Positions 19,564 through 28,774 of a DNA stretch of 44,570 bases are shown piece after piece (positions within the stretch are counted from its first letter, which is position 1; each line of letters opens with the position of its first letter). The stretch lies in contig CAILRB010000067.1 of the NCBI GenBank assembly GCA_903836465.1, positions 1 to 44,570 of the forward strand. Direction: 5' to 3'. This stretch comes from an uncultured Chlorobiaceae bacterium (GTDB lineage: Bacteria > Bacteroidota > Chlorobiia > Chlorobiales > Chlorobiaceae). The notes under the pieces were generated by a model, which searched no databases, was not told the origin of the DNA, and saw only the letters and a list, made by a program, of their open reading frames with translations. A program made the position numbers and the translations under genes.

Positions 19564-21162
19564 ATGAAACAACTTTTGCTGGGCGCTGAGGCCATTGCGC
19601 TTGGGGCCCTTGACGGCGGAATATCCGGCGTCTATGCCTACCCCGGAACACCTTCGACCGAAATCACCGAATACATCCAGAAAAACAAGGGTGACCGGGA
19701 ACAACCCGTTCGTTCTGCCTGGTCGGCTAATGAAAAGACAGCTTACGAGGCGGCGCTCGGCATGTCGTACGCTGGCAAGCGGAGCCTGGTCTGCATGAAG
19801 CATGTGGGGCTGAATGTCGCCGCCGATGCCTTCATCAACTCGGCCATTACCGGCGTTAACGGTGGTCTGGTGGTGGCTGTGGCCGACGATCCTTCGATGC
19901 ACTCATCGCAAAACGAGCAGGACAGCCGGGTCTATGGCAAATTTGCCATGGTCCCCGTGGTTGAACCTGCATCACAGCAGGAGCTCTACGATGCTGCCCG
20001 GTATGCGTTCGATCTCTCTGAATCCCTCAAGCTGCCGGTACTGCTCCGGCTCACCACAAGGCTTGCGCATTCTCGTGCGGGAGTGGAAGGCACGGCAAGA
20101 GGAACACAAAACCAGCTCAATGCGCCTTATGCTCCGGAACGCTTTGTGCTGATGCCGCATAACGCTCGCCGCCAGTACAACAACCTGCTCGCTATGCAGG
20201 CTGAACTTGAAGAGCATTCGGAACAATCATGGCTGAACCGCCTCATACCCGGAACAGGCACTACCGGCGTTCTTGCGTTTGGCATTGCCTTCAACTACGT
20301 CATGGAGGTACGACAGGCTTATGCCCTCGATTGCCCCGTGCTGAAGATTGGCCACTACCCTCTGCCGAGAAAAAAGATCGAAGCGCTTTTCAACTCCTGT
20401 GAGACTATTCTTGTTGCCGAGGAGGGCTATCCTGTTTATGAAGAGCTGCTGAGAGGATATTTCGGCAACACGCATATCAAGGGACGCCTCGACGGAACAC
20501 TTCCGCGTGCCGGTGAGCTCAATGCCGACAGTGTCGCTCTTGCTCTCGGTCTTGCAAAAAAAGAGGTCATTCCAGTACCGGCCATTATGGTGAACCGCCC
20601 ACCGGAACTCTGCAAGGGGTGTGGTCACCGCGACCTCTACGAAGCACTCAATACGGTGATGAATGCACACGTGCAGCAACACGTTTTCTCCGACATCGGC
20701 TGCTACACACTTGGAGCGCTCGCGCCATACAACGCCATTCATACCTGCGTCGATATGGGTGCTTCCATCACCATGGCCAAAGGTGCTGCGGATGCTGGCC
20801 TGCGACCTGCAGTCGCCGTCATTGGTGATTCAACCTTTACCCACTCCGGCATGACCGGCCTGCTCGATGCCATCAACGACCGCGCGCCGCTCACCGTTAT
20901 CATAGCCGATAACGACACCACCGCCATGACCGGCGGCCAGGACTCTTCGGCAAATGGATCAAGATTGCTGGATATCTGCCGGGGACTTGGCGTTGATGAG
21001 GCACATCTTAAAACCATTATCCCGCTGAAATCGCACCTTGCAGAGAACATTGCTGTACTCAGGGAGGAGATTGCTTGGGATGGTGTGTCGGTAGTTGTTG
21101 CACAACGTGAATGTATTGAAACTGCTGCACGGAAAAAACGGAATCCTGCGGCCAAAGCGTAA
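19564..21162 (+). CDS. iorA: Indolepyruvate:ferredoxin oxidoreductase alpha-subunit, lacking the ferredoxin domain
   Basis: A thiamine-pyrophosphate enzyme interconverting arylpyruvates and aryl-acetyl-CoA with ferredoxin. Domain order is the N-terminal pyrimidine-binding domain (A-Y-P-G-T-P-S-T-E, near 25-33), a transketolase C-terminal-like domain, then the TPP domain. The TPP domain has C-K-G-C-G-H-R-D-L near 350, D-I-G-C-Y-T-L-G near 378, and G-D-S-T-F-T-H-S-G with N-D-T-T-A-M-T-G-G-Q near 420-460. Family members normally continue with a C-terminal two-cluster [4Fe-4S] domain (CxxCxxC). This 532-residue protein stops just before it. The start ATG at 19564 is followed 8 bases after the iorA stop by iorB. 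Confidence 0.92.
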   Translation: MKQLLLGAEAIALGALDGGISGVYAYPGTPSTEITEYIQKNKGDREQPVRSAWSANEKTAYEAALGMSYAGKRSLVCMKHVGLNVAADAFINSAITGVNGGLVVAVADDPSMHSSQNEQDSRVYGKFAMVPVVEPASQQELYDAARYAFDLSESLKLPVLLRLTTRLAHSRAGVEGTARGTQNQLNAPYAPERFVLMPHNARRQYNNLLAMQAELEEHSEQSWLNRLIPGTGTTGVLAFGIAFNYVMEVRQAYALDCPVLKIGHYPLPRKKIEALFNSCETILVAEEGYPVYEELLRGYFGNTHIKGRLDGTLPRAGELNADSVALALGLAKKEVIPVPAIMVNRPPELCKGCGHRDLYEALNTVMNAHVQQHVFSDIGCYTLGALAPYNAIHTCVDMGASITMAKGAADAGLRPAVAVIGDSTFTHSGMTGLLDAINDRAPLTVIIADNDTTAMTGGQDSSANGSRLLDICRGLGVDEAHLKTIIPLKSHLAENIAVLREEIAWDGVSVVVAQRECIETAARKKRNPAAKA

Positions 21163-21169
21163 CAATAGT

Positions 21170-21760
21170 ATGCAGATCAACATTATTCTTGCCGGTGTCG
21201 GAGGACAGGGAATACTCACCATTGCGGCGGTTATCGACCATGCCGCCCTGCAGAGCGGCCTGACCGTGCGCCAGGCTGAAGTTCACGGCATGAGCCAGCG
21301 GGGTGGAGCAGTGCAGTCACACCTCCGGATTTCTGACAAGGAGATATTCTCCGACCTTATTGCGGAAGGAACAGCAAACCTGATCCTCTCGGTTGAACCA
21401 CTTGAAGCGTTGCGCTATCTTCCCTTTCTTGCTCCACAGGGGAGGATAGTTACCTCAACAGATTCCTTTATCAATATGGAGGGCTACCCGACAACGGAGC
21501 AGATTCTTGACGAACTGCACCGCACGAACCATCCGGTGCTGGTCAACGCCGCCGAACTTGCCCGTGAGGCAGGCAGTGTCAGAACATCAAACATGGTGAT
21601 GCTCGGCGCTGCCGCACCGTTCATCGGTATAGCCACCGAAATGCTTGAAGCCTCCATAGAGAAACTCTTTCAGGCAAAAGGGGCCGATATTGCAGCAATG
21701 AACATCCGTGCTTTCCGAACAGGACAAGCGTTATCTCAACTTCAAGCGACAGCAACATGA
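21170..21760 (+). CDS. iorB: Indolepyruvate:ferredoxin oxidoreductase beta-subunit
   Basis: A 196-residue gamma-type oxidoreductase subunit. It opens with a nucleotide-binding-like G-V-G-G-Q-G-I-L-T motif at residues 9-17, followed by [14 protein letters not shown] around 38-51. These are signatures of IorB and related 2-ketoacid oxidoreductase gamma domains. I chose ATG at 21170; the frame is open upstream but overlaps iorA. The stop TGA overlaps the ATG of the CoA ligase (ATGA). Confidence 0.93.
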   Translation: MQINIILAGVGGQGILTIAAVIDHAALQSGLTVRQAEVHGMSQRGGAVQSHLRISDKEIFSDLIAEGTANLILSVEPLEALRYLPFLAPQGRIVTSTDSFINMEGYPTTEQILDELHRTNHPVLVNAAELAREAGSVRTSNMVMLGAAAPFIGIATEMLEASIEKLFQAKGADIAAMNIRAFRTGQALSQLQATAT

Positions 21761-23058
21761 TCTGGAATAAACAGTACGAGTGTATGGAGCGTGAAGAGCT
21801 TCTGAAGCTCCAGGGAGAACGAGTAGCATCAATGGTGAAAAGAGTCTATGACTCGGTTCCATTTTATCGCAAAAAGCTTCAGGAGAAGGGTATCGAGCCC
21901 GGCGACATCAGGACAATTGATGACCTGAAAAAACTTCCCTTTACCACCAAACAGGATTTGCGCGACAACTATCCCTTTGGCCTTTTTACCGTACCGCAAA
22001 CGGACATTGTCAGAATCCATGCCTCCAGCGGCACGACAGGAAAATCAACGGTTGTCGGCTACACCCACAATGATATCCAGATGTGGAGCGAAGTGGTAGC
22101 CCGTTCACTCTCCATGGCGGGAATAGGCAAGTCTGACATGATACAGGTTGCCTACGGCTACGGACTCTTCACCGGTGGTCTCGGCCTGCACTACGGCGCA
22201 GAAAAAGTTGGCGCGACGGTTATTCCCATCTCCGGCGGCAATACAAAAAAACAGCTTCAGCTCATGGAGGACTTTGGCTCCACGGTATTGGCCTGCACGC
22301 CCTCCTATGCTGCCTATCTCGGCGAAGCGCTTGTTGAAGAAAAAATCGACCCAAAGAATATCAAACTGAAAGCGGGTGTTTTCGGTGCAGAACCCTGGAC
22401 CGAAGAGATGCGCTCTCAAATTGAGCAACTGCTCGGCATCAAAGCGTACGACATTTACGGCCTCAGCGAAATCATCGGGCCTGGTGTCTCCATGGAGTGC
22501 CATTGCCAGAAGGGGATGCATATTTTTGAAGATCACTTTATCCCTGAAATCATCAACCCCGAGAGCGGAGAAGTGCTGCCTTATGGCGAGCTTGGCGAAC
22601 TGGTCTTCACCCCCGCGACCAAAGAGGCGATGCCCCTCATCCGCTACCGCACCCGCGACCTGACCCGGCTTCACGCCGACCGGTGTGAATGCGGCCGCAC
22701 GCTGGTGCGCATGGAAAAATGCGTAGGCCGCTCGGACGATATGCTCATCATTCGCGGCGTCAACGTCTTCCCTTCACAGATTGAATCAGTGCTGCTTGAG
22801 ATGAGCGAAACCAAGCCACACTACCTCCTGGTGGTGGATCGTGAGAACAACCTCGACACCCTCGAAATCCGGGTAGAGATTGAAGAGCAGTTCTTCTCCG
22901 ATGAGATAAAAGAGCTTGAGGGGCTCCGCAAGCGGATCAAGGCAAACATCTCCAGCATTCTCGGCATCAGCGCAACCATCCGGCTGGTTGAGCCAGGTAC
23001 CATTGAACGAAGCATGGGCAAGGCGCAGCGAGTCATTGATAACCGTAAAATCAAATAA
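21757..23058 (+). CDS. paaK: Phenylacetate-CoA ligase (PaaK family)
   Basis: A 433-residue acyl-adenylate-forming enzyme that activates phenylacetate or another aryl acetate to its CoA thioester. The AMP/ATP motif S-S-G-T-T-G-K-S-T is near residue 89. The A5-type [10 protein letters not shown] near 233 and the R-T-R-D-L segment near 300 are as in PaaK. A C-terminal AMP-binding domain has [16 protein letters not shown]. It is translationally coupled to iorB. Coupling to IOR suggests the pair runs aryl acetate to aryl-CoA to arylpyruvate, or the reverse. Confidence 0.93.
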   Translation: MIWNKQYECMEREELLKLQGERVASMVKRVYDSVPFYRKKLQEKGIEPGDIRTIDDLKKLPFTTKQDLRDNYPFGLFTVPQTDIVRIHASSGTTGKSTVVGYTHNDIQMWSEVVARSLSMAGIGKSDMIQVAYGYGLFTGGLGLHYGAEKVGATVIPISGGNTKKQLQLMEDFGSTVLACTPSYAAYLGEALVEEKIDPKNIKLKAGVFGAEPWTEEMRSQIEQLLGIKAYDIYGLSEIIGPGVSMECHCQKGMHIFEDHFIPEIINPESGEVLPYGELGELVFTPATKEAMPLIRYRTRDLTRLHADRCECGRTLVRMEKCVGRSDDMLIIRGVNVFPSQIESVLLEMSETKPHYLLVVDRENNLDTLEIRVEIEEQFFSDEIKELEGLRKRIKANISSILGISATIRLVEPGTIERSMGKAQRVIDNRKIK

Positions 23059-23062
23059 TAAA

Positions 23063-23491
23063 ATGATTATCAAACAACTCTCGGTGTTTCTCGAAAACAG
23101 GACTGGCCGGCTGACGGAACTGACCGGCATTCTTGCCGCCAACGACATTAACATCTCGGCATTCAGCATTGCCGATACTGCCGACTACGGTATTCTGCGC
23201 ATGATTGTGGGACGACCGGATGCTGCGGCAGAGATACTGCGCAAGGCGGGATTTGCCGTCAAAATCACCGATGTGGTCGGGATGATTATCCCCCACAGAC
23301 CCGGCGGACTGCACAAGGCGCTACAGCTTATTTCAGATAATAACGTCGCCATTGATTACATGTATGCTTTCGCCTCCGGAGAGTGCAAGGCTACCGTGGT
23401 TATCAGGGCGGAATCGCTGCAGAAACTCATTGATGTCCTGCAGGAGCACAAGATGGAGCTGCTTCAGCAAGGGGATGTCTATCAGGTGTAA
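23063..23491 (+). CDS. Tandem ACT-domain regulatory protein
   Basis: A 142-residue protein made of two ACT domains, about residues 1-66 and 68-140. The first has S-V-F-L-E-N-R-T-G-R-L and the second P-G-G-L-H-K-A-L-Q-L-I. ACT domains bind small ligands, usually amino acids, and this stand-alone double form is commonly found beside phenylacetate-CoA ligase and IOR genes. A role as a sensor of aromatic amino acids for the neighbouring enzymes is inferred. I chose ATG at 23063, a few bases after the ligase stop. Confidence 0.88.
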   Translation: MIIKQLSVFLENRTGRLTELTGILAANDINISAFSIADTADYGILRMIVGRPDAAAEILRKAGFAVKITDVVGMIIPHRPGGLHKALQLISDNNVAIDYMYAFASGECKATVVIRAESLQKLIDVLQEHKMELLQQGDVYQV

Positions 23492-23503
23492 CCAACTACC
23501 AAC

Positions 23504-24697
23504 ATGCCAAGGTTTTCAAAAGCCGTTTCATCACTCCGCTCTTCCGAAATCAGGGATCTTATGACCCTGGCTTCAAGACCGGACATCATCTCTTTTGCGG
23601 GCGGAATGCCCGGCAACGATCTCTTTCCTGTCCAGGAGATTGAGGATCTCTTCACAGCGCTCGACATCAAAAAAAAGCGCATCGCATTTCAGTATGGCCC
23701 GACACCCGGCCTTCCCTCACTGCTTGAGTCACTGAGCGGCTTTCTCGAAAAGAAGGGCTTGCCGGTACACACGAACCGGCTGCTCATCACCACCGGCTCA
23801 CAACAGGGGCTCAATCTGCTGGGCAAAGCCTTTATTGATCCCCACGACCCTGTCCTTGTCGAAAATCCCTGCTTTATCGGAGCCCTCTCGGCTTTCCGCT
23901 CCTACGATGCTGAACTGAGAGGAGTCCAAGTTGACCGCGACGGTATTGTCATAGAGACGCTGCAACAGGAGATCGACCAACAAGAGAAGCCTAAATTTCT
24001 CTACATCACCCCCTATTTCCACAACCCGGCAGGGCTGCTCTACAGTTCTAAACGCAAAGAGCAACTTATAACCGCGCTTCAGGGCCGCGATATTCCGCTG
24101 ATTGAGGATGATGCCTACGGCGACCTCTACTTTTACGAAGAGGATCGGGAGCAACTCAAGCCCATCAAAGCGATCAATCCTGAAGGAATTGAGATCTGCT
24201 ATACCGGTTCCTTCTCCAAGATTCTTGGCCCTGGCCTGCGGCTTGGATGGATGCTGGTGCCCGAAGAGATCTACCAAAAATGCGAATTGATCAAGCAGTC
24301 TGCCGACGCCTGTTCGCCGAGCTTCACTCAGGTGCTGGCCGATGAGTTTATCCGCTCAGGCCAGATTTACAGCTATATCGCCACTGTTCGACAGGAGTAC
24401 AAGAGAAGGGCTGCCGCCATGGTTGCAGCACTCAGAGAATACCTTCCGGACTACGTACAGTGGAACGAACCGCGCGGCGGCTTTTACCTCTGGCTCACTT
24501 TGCCGGAAGAGACCGATGCTACGAAAATTGTGCAACTTGCCATTGAGGGAGGCGCGGTATTTGTGATAGGGAAAACGTTCGATCCGGCAGGAAAACGCAA
24601 CAACTCTCTGCGGCTCTCTTACTGCAACAACACTCCGGAGCAGATCGCCGAGGGAATTCCGATTGTGGCAAGGGCGATACGGCAGGTTTGCGGATGA
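23504..24697 (+). CDS. PLP-dependent aminotransferase (class I/II, 2-aminoadipate/aromatic type)
   Basis: A 397-residue fold-type I aminotransferase. The PLP lysine is in S-F-S-K-I-L-G-P-G-L-R-L-G-W near residues 230-243. The N-P-A-G-L substrate-loop motif is near 173, D-D-A-Y near 200 gives the pyridine-nitrogen aspartate, and the C-terminal carboxylate-binding Arg is in L-R-L-S-Y-C. The subfamily (LysN/ARO8-like, without the GntR domain) uses aromatic amino acids or 2-aminoadipate. In this operon, aromatic amino acid to arylpyruvate exchange is the fitting role. It ends the operon and faces the sigma-54 activator tail to tail. Confidence 0.9.
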   Translation: MPRFSKAVSSLRSSEIRDLMTLASRPDIISFAGGMPGNDLFPVQEIEDLFTALDIKKKRIAFQYGPTPGLPSLLESLSGFLEKKGLPVHTNRLLITTGSQQGLNLLGKAFIDPHDPVLVENPCFIGALSAFRSYDAELRGVQVDRDGIVIETLQQEIDQQEKPKFLYITPYFHNPAGLLYSSKRKEQLITALQGRDIPLIEDDAYGDLYFYEEDREQLKPIKAINPEGIEICYTGSFSKILGPGLRLGWMLVPEEIYQKCELIKQSADACSPSFTQVLADEFIRSGQIYSYIATVRQEYKRRAAAMVAALREYLPDYVQWNEPRGGFYLWLTLPEETDATKIVQLAIEGGAVFVIGKTFDPAGKRNNSLRLSYCNNTPEQIAEGIPIVARAIRQVCG

Positions 24698-24705
24698 CTC
24701 GCTCC

Positions 24706-26802
24706 CTATTGATATCGCTTGCTCAATCCAAGCTTCTCAATCCGGGAATAAAGCGTCTTCGGATGCAGGGCAAGTTGCTCAGCAGCTCCACCTACTCCAC
24801 TCACTCTTCCTTTTGAACGGCTGAGAGCATCAAGAATCAACTCTCGTTCCATCACGGTCACCTCGTGTTCAAAATCACGCATGGTTCTGGTATGGCTTGC
24901 GGCAGGTAGTTCTGGTGCCAAAGAAGAGGATAAAATCGTCGAGAAATCCAGCGTTGCACCATCAGAAACAATAACCGCCTGCTCTATCAGGTGAGCAAGT
25001 TCCCGAATATTGCCCTTCCACTCGCGCCCAACCAGGCGATTCATGTCGCTCTCCCGGAAAGAACGAAGAGGTTTGCCGAACTCTTTTGAAAACTTTGCGG
25101 CAAAATGGGCGGCAAGCATGGCAATATCTTCACGACGTTCACTCAGCGGCGGAATGGCAAGAGGGAAGACGTTGAGTCGGAAAAAGAGATCCTCACGGAA
25201 GCGCCCTTCGGCAACCTCACGGGCAAGATCGCGGTTTGTCGCGGCAATCACACGAACATCAACCTTGATCACCTGTTTTCCTCCAAGCCGTTCAAGCTCG
25301 CGCTCCTGAAGCACACGCAGCAGCTTTGCCTGTAACTCAAGCGGCAGCTCACCGATTTCATCCAGAAAAATAGTCCCACCTTCAGCGAGCTCAAACTTGC
25401 CGATCCGCCGTTCCGTGGCACCGGTAAAGCTCCCTTTTTCGTGACCGAAGAGCTCTGACTCAATGAGAGGAGCTGGCAGTGTTGCACAGTTGATCTTGAT
25501 GAGCGCACGCTTGGTGCGGGCTGAAAGATTGTGCAGAGCCCGGGCAAACAGCTCCTTGCCTGTTCCGGTTTCACCCTGAATCAACACCGTCGCATCAGTA
25601 GGGGCAACCTGGCTGACCCTGCGCAAGACCGCCAAAAGGGAAGAACTTTGACCGATAATCTCTTCAAAATTATGCGAAGCATTGATCTCTTCAATAAGAG
25701 AGGTCCGCTCACCCTCAAGTTTTCGGCGTAACTCGTCAATCTCTTCAAAAGCAAGAAAGTTCTGCAGGGCCAGAGAGAGCTGAGGCACAATCAGACCTAC
25801 CGTCACCTGGTCATGCTCTTCAAACGACCGGGAGGTATCGGAGATAATCAGCCCGGCACGACTGCCCGGCGTATCCCAGAGCAGAACCGTCAACAGGGAA
25901 CAGATGCCGAATTTCTCCCTGACATGTGCCAGAATTCGGTACTCACGGCAAAGCTGAAGAAAGGATTCACCACAAAAACAGCCGGGACTGGTAATGAGTG
26001 AAAAACTCTCCCGGGCTATCTCCTCAAAATCCTCAAGAGCAAGCACCTGCTGCGAGGAGACCGGAACAAAACCTCCACCATGTTCACGCATGAAATTGTC
26101 GTAAAGACGATAGGCGCCATCCGCCCCCATCACGCGAATACCAAGAAAGGTACAAGGCACCAGTTTTTCAATCTGCTCGCAGACCGCGAGCAGCATCCGG
26201 TTGCGATCCTTGATGGTAAGCAGAGCATTGTTGACTGCAAGCTGCATGACCGTCTGCGCTTCGCGCTGCCGAAGCTCCTCATAAGCGAGCGCATTACTGA
26301 CCGCCACGGCGACAGGCGATGAAAGAGTTGCCAGAAGCTCTTTATCGCTCTCAGACCACTCTTTTTCATCCTTTGACACAAAACAGAGAAACCCGATCAC
26401 CTTGCCTCCGGTTCGCAGCGGAGAAAGAGCTACCTGCCGCATACCAAGATCGTAGAGTATCTGCGGCAGGGGAAGATCCAGAGGATAACGCTCAAGCGAC
26501 TCCTCGATACTGATCACCGAAACCGACTGATCGGCAAGATGCGGCTCAATCCACGAGTCGGCAATCAGTCTTTTTTTGCGATCAAAGCTCTCTGGAAGCT
26601 GAAAACGGAGCATTTCAAAAAAAACGTTGCTGTACCGCCTCTCTTTGTCAAAGGTGATAATGGCAGCGGAATCAAACTCAAAAACAAGACGCAGCTTGTC
26701 CGTAACCGTCCGGAAAAGCTCCTGGGGATCACGGATAGAACCGACTGCATCGCCAATATATTGCATCAGCTTATGGGCCTCATGGACGGAAGAACTGCTC
26801 AT
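24706..26802 (-). CDS. Sigma-54-dependent activator with GAF domains (FhlA-like)
   Basis: About 698 residues. Two N-terminal GAF sensor domains (about 10-165 and 180-355) precede a short linker. The AAA+ domain has Walker A G-E-T-G-T-G-K-E near 408, the sigma-54 contact loop G-S-F-T-G-A (usual form G-A-F-T-G-A), and Walker [11 protein letters not shown]-terminal Fis-type helix-turn-helix ([15 protein letters not shown]) binds DNA. No receiver domain is present, so it senses a small ligand directly. I chose ATG at 26802; the open frame continues upstream to 26916 through unlikely coding sequence. It is divergent from the tolC operon, which has a sigma-54 promoter. Confidence 0.92.
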   Translation of the reverse strand: MSSSSVHEAHKLMQYIGDAVGSIRDPQELFRTVTDKLRLVFEFDSAAIITFDKERRYSNVFFEMLRFQLPESFDRKKRLIADSWIEPHLADQSVSVISIEESLERYPLDLPLPQILYDLGMRQVALSPLRTGGKVIGFLCFVSKDEKEWSESDKELLATLSSPVAVAVSNALAYEELRQREAQTVMQLAVNNALLTIKDRNRMLLAVCEQIEKLVPCTFLGIRVMGADGAYRLYDNFMREHGGGFVPVSSQQVLALEDFEEIARESFSLITSPGCFCGESFLQLCREYRILAHVREKFGICSLLTVLLWDTPGSRAGLIISDTSRSFEEHDQVTVGLIVPQLSLALQNFLAFEEIDELRRKLEGERTSLIEEINASHNFEEIIGQSSSLLAVLRRVSQVAPTDATVLIQGETGTGKELFARALHNLSARTKRALIKINCATLPAPLIESELFGHEKGSFTGATERRIGKFELAEGGTIFLDEIGELPLELQAKLLRVLQERELERLGGKQVIKVDVRVIAATNRDLAREVAEGRFREDLFFRLNVFPLAIPPLSERREDIAMLAAHFAAKFSKEFGKPLRSFRESDMNRLVGREWKGNIRELAHLIEQAVIVSDGATLDFSTILSSSLAPELPAASHTRTMRDFEHEVTVMERELILDALSRSKGRVSGVGGAAEQLALHPKTLYSRIEKLGLSKRYQ

Positions 26803-26836
26803 GACACAAGAAAATATGAATGATATTCCTGAAACG

Positions 26837-26879
26837 TCGGAACACATAGTACAGAAAATTCTGAACTTTTCGGAACACA
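26837..26879. promoter_or_regulatory. Candidate upstream activator sites for the sigma-54 regulator
   Basis: The 10-mer TCGGAACACA occurs twice in the same orientation, at 26837-26846 and 26870-26879. The spacing is 33 bases, about three helical turns. A perfect palindrome CAGAAAATTCTG (26852-26863) lies between them. They sit roughly 100-140 bases upstream of the predicted transcription start of the efflux operon, the usual place for enhancer sites of sigma-54 activators. They also lie just upstream of the regulator gene, so they could mediate autoregulation. Binding is inferred. Confidence 0.55.
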
Positions 26880-26950
26880 AGGGATCGAAAATGCGGGAAG
26901 CTACGCTGTAAAGCACTGATGTAACTGATTATTCCTGCAGTCCTGATTTC

Positions 26951-26966
26951 TGGCACATAAATTGCT
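26951..26966 (+). promoter_or_regulatory. Sigma-54 (-24/-12) promoter of the tolC-uspA-emrAB operon
   Basis: TGGCAC-ATAAA-TTGCT matches the RpoN consensus at every key base. The GG (26952-26953) and GC (26964-26965) doublets are separated by exactly 10 bases. The predicted start is near 26977, 33 bases before the chosen tolC ATG. A sigma-54 activator is encoded divergently next to it. Confidence 0.85.
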
Positions 26967-27009
26967 GATTAATAGGAGGAACAAACATAACGGAACAAAC
27001 CATAGCTCG

Positions 27010-28344
27010 ATGATAAAGAAGAGTAGACTGGCCAGAACTGCAAGTATCGCAGCAACAGCACTGATGTTGTCATGGTCAGGAGCGGCAGGCACCGTAAAAG
27101 GGTCAGGAGAAGCTCCGCTTACCCTTGAAACAGCAATCCATCTTGTCCGCGAAAACAATCCTGCACTGAAAGCAGCGGCTGAAGAGATGAGTGCGGCTGA
27201 CGCAAGGGTCACCCGGAGCAGAAGCGCTTATTTCCCCCAGATCACGGCCAGTGCCGGATATACCTGGCTTGATCCTGTTTCCGAGGTAAGTTTTGGCGGA
27301 GGCGCTCCGCTGCAATTCATGCCTCATGACAACTACGATGCCAAAGTAACCGCACGGGCAACCCTGATCGATTTCGGAAAACGGGGCAACAATGTCGATC
27401 TTGCACTGACAGGGAAAAAAACGGCGGAACACTCGCTGGAACTGGCTCGCCGTGAGCTCTCCTGGCAGACCGTGCAGCTCTTTTACGGCATATTGTTTCT
27501 CCACGAAAATCTCCGGGTAGAAGAAAAACAGATTGCTGCACTCAATAAAGCTCTGGAGTACACAACAAAACGATATCAGGCTGGAGCTGCAACCCCGTTT
27601 GATCTCTTTTCAACGAAGGTGCGCATCGCTGCCGCACGCAACAGAACCCTTGATCTGGAACATGAACTTCATCGCAGTGAATTAACCTTGCGCCGACTGA
27701 CCGGGATCGCAGAAAATGCACTGCTGACGCTCCATGGATCGTTTGCTGTTACCCCCACAGGTGGCCGTGCAGAGTCCGGACTTGTCGCTCAGGCTCTGGA
27801 GCAGCGCCTCGAGCTGCAACTTTCCAAAGAGAATGAAACAGCGGCAAAATTGCGTCGTTCACTTGCCGCAAAAGAGGGGATGCCCGTCGTTACGGGAAGT
27901 ATCTCCTATGGAACCACCAATGGCTACCAACCTGATATTCATGAAATGCGCAACAACGTTTCTGGAAACCTGCACCTCGAGATTCCGCTCTTTACCGGTT
28001 TTCGTACCAGTGCGGAGCGGCAGGAAAGCGCGGCCCAGCTCCGTGCCGCAACCCAGCGAAGGCTTGATACCGAACAGCAGGTGAAAACCGATGTTGCAGA
28101 AACACTACACGCCCTCCAGACCGCTTCGGAAAAGATGACAACGACTGAAGTACAGGTACAACAGGCTGAGCTGGCCGCAAAACATGCCAGGGCCCGTTAC
28201 GAAAACGGCATGGCAACAGCGCTTGATCTGCTTGACACTGAAGCCTCCCTTTCCCAGGCAGAACTTGCCCGGCTGCAGGCCGCTTATGCTTATGTCTTGA
28301 ATAACTATACCCTGAAACGAGTCACCGGGGAAATCTTCTGGTAA
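27010..28344 (+). CDS. TolC family outer-membrane efflux protein
   Basis: About 444 residues with a signal peptide (K-K-S-R then a hydrophobic core ending A-G-T). Two outer-membrane efflux protein repeats follow, rich in long helices. They carry the T-L-E-T-A-I-x-L-V-R-E-N-N-P-A-L start, Y-F-P-Q-I-T-A-S-A-G-Y, and in the second half I-P-L-F-T-G-F-R-T and A-R-Y-E-N-G-M-A-T-A-L-D-L-L. These are classic TolC/OprM patterns. I chose ATG at 27010, since the sigma-54 promoter at 26951-26966 would make the TTG at 26962 untranscribed. It is the outer-membrane exit for the EmrAB pump encoded downstream. Confidence 0.9.
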   Translation: MIKKSRLARTASIAATALMLSWSGAAGTVKGSGEAPLTLETAIHLVRENNPALKAAAEEMSAADARVTRSRSAYFPQITASAGYTWLDPVSEVSFGGGAPLQFMPHDNYDAKVTARATLIDFGKRGNNVDLALTGKKTAEHSLELARRELSWQTVQLFYGILFLHENLRVEEKQIAALNKALEYTTKRYQAGAATPFDLFSTKVRIAAARNRTLDLEHELHRSELTLRRLTGIAENALLTLHGSFAVTPTGGRAESGLVAQALEQRLELQLSKENETAAKLRRSLAAKEGMPVVTGSISYGTTNGYQPDIHEMRNNVSGNLHLEIPLFTGFRTSAERQESAAQLRAATQRRLDTEQQVKTDVAETLHALQTASEKMTTTEVQVQQAELAAKHARARYENGMATALDLLDTEASLSQAELARLQAAYAYVLNNYTLKRVTGEIFW

Positions 28345-28345
28345 A

Positions 28346-28774
28346 ATGGAACTACCACTGAAAAAAATTATCTGCGCTGTGGATTTTTCCGCCGCATCCG
28401 ATGCCGTCGTTCGATATGCTGCTGCAATGCATTGCACCGGTGCAGAACTCATGGTACTTTATGTCGCGCATGGAGCCGAGAGTGAGGATGGCATGTTAAG
28501 AAAACACCTGCATGAATTCTCGCGCTACAGTGATATGCTTTCCGGCAACAAGGTAAGCGCCCTCTTTACAGTGCAGCACGGTGAACCTGCAGCCGCTATT
28601 CTCAACTATGCAAGAGAGCACCATGCTGATATGATTATCCTTGCCTCCCACGGCAACACCGCCATAGCCCGTCTGCTGATGGGAAGCACTGCCGAATCGG
28701 TTATGCGCCAGGCATTGTGCCCCGTCGTCATTCTGAAAACACCTGACAACAACAAAGACCATGGAACAACCTGA
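28346..28774 (+). CDS. Universal stress protein (UspA family)
   Basis: A 142-residue single Usp domain. It begins K-K-I-I-C-A-V-D-F-S, with A-D-M-I-I-L-A-S-H-G near residue 94 and L-M-G-S-T-A-E-S-V-M-R-Q-A near 109-121. The ATP-binding G-x-x-G-(9x)-G-S/T pattern is only partly kept (first glycine of H-G-N-T-A present, the second replaced). Placement inside an efflux operon is unusual: the ATG follows the tolC stop by one base and the 3' end overlaps emrA by 14 bases. A role as a stress-responsive partner of the pump is a guess. Confidence 0.88.
   Translation: MELPLKKIICAVDFSAASDAVVRYAAAMHCTGAELMVLYVAHGAESEDGMLRKHLHEFSRYSDMLSGNKVSALFTVQHGEPAAAILNYAREHHADMIILASHGNTAIARLLMGSTAESVMRQALCPVVILKTPDNNKDHGTT

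Noticed and set aside
19553-19567. Four-codon mini-ORF overlapping the iorA start by ATGA, considered as an attenuator leader
   Set aside because: Too short, no aromatic codons, and no alternative hairpins or T-run typical of attenuation.
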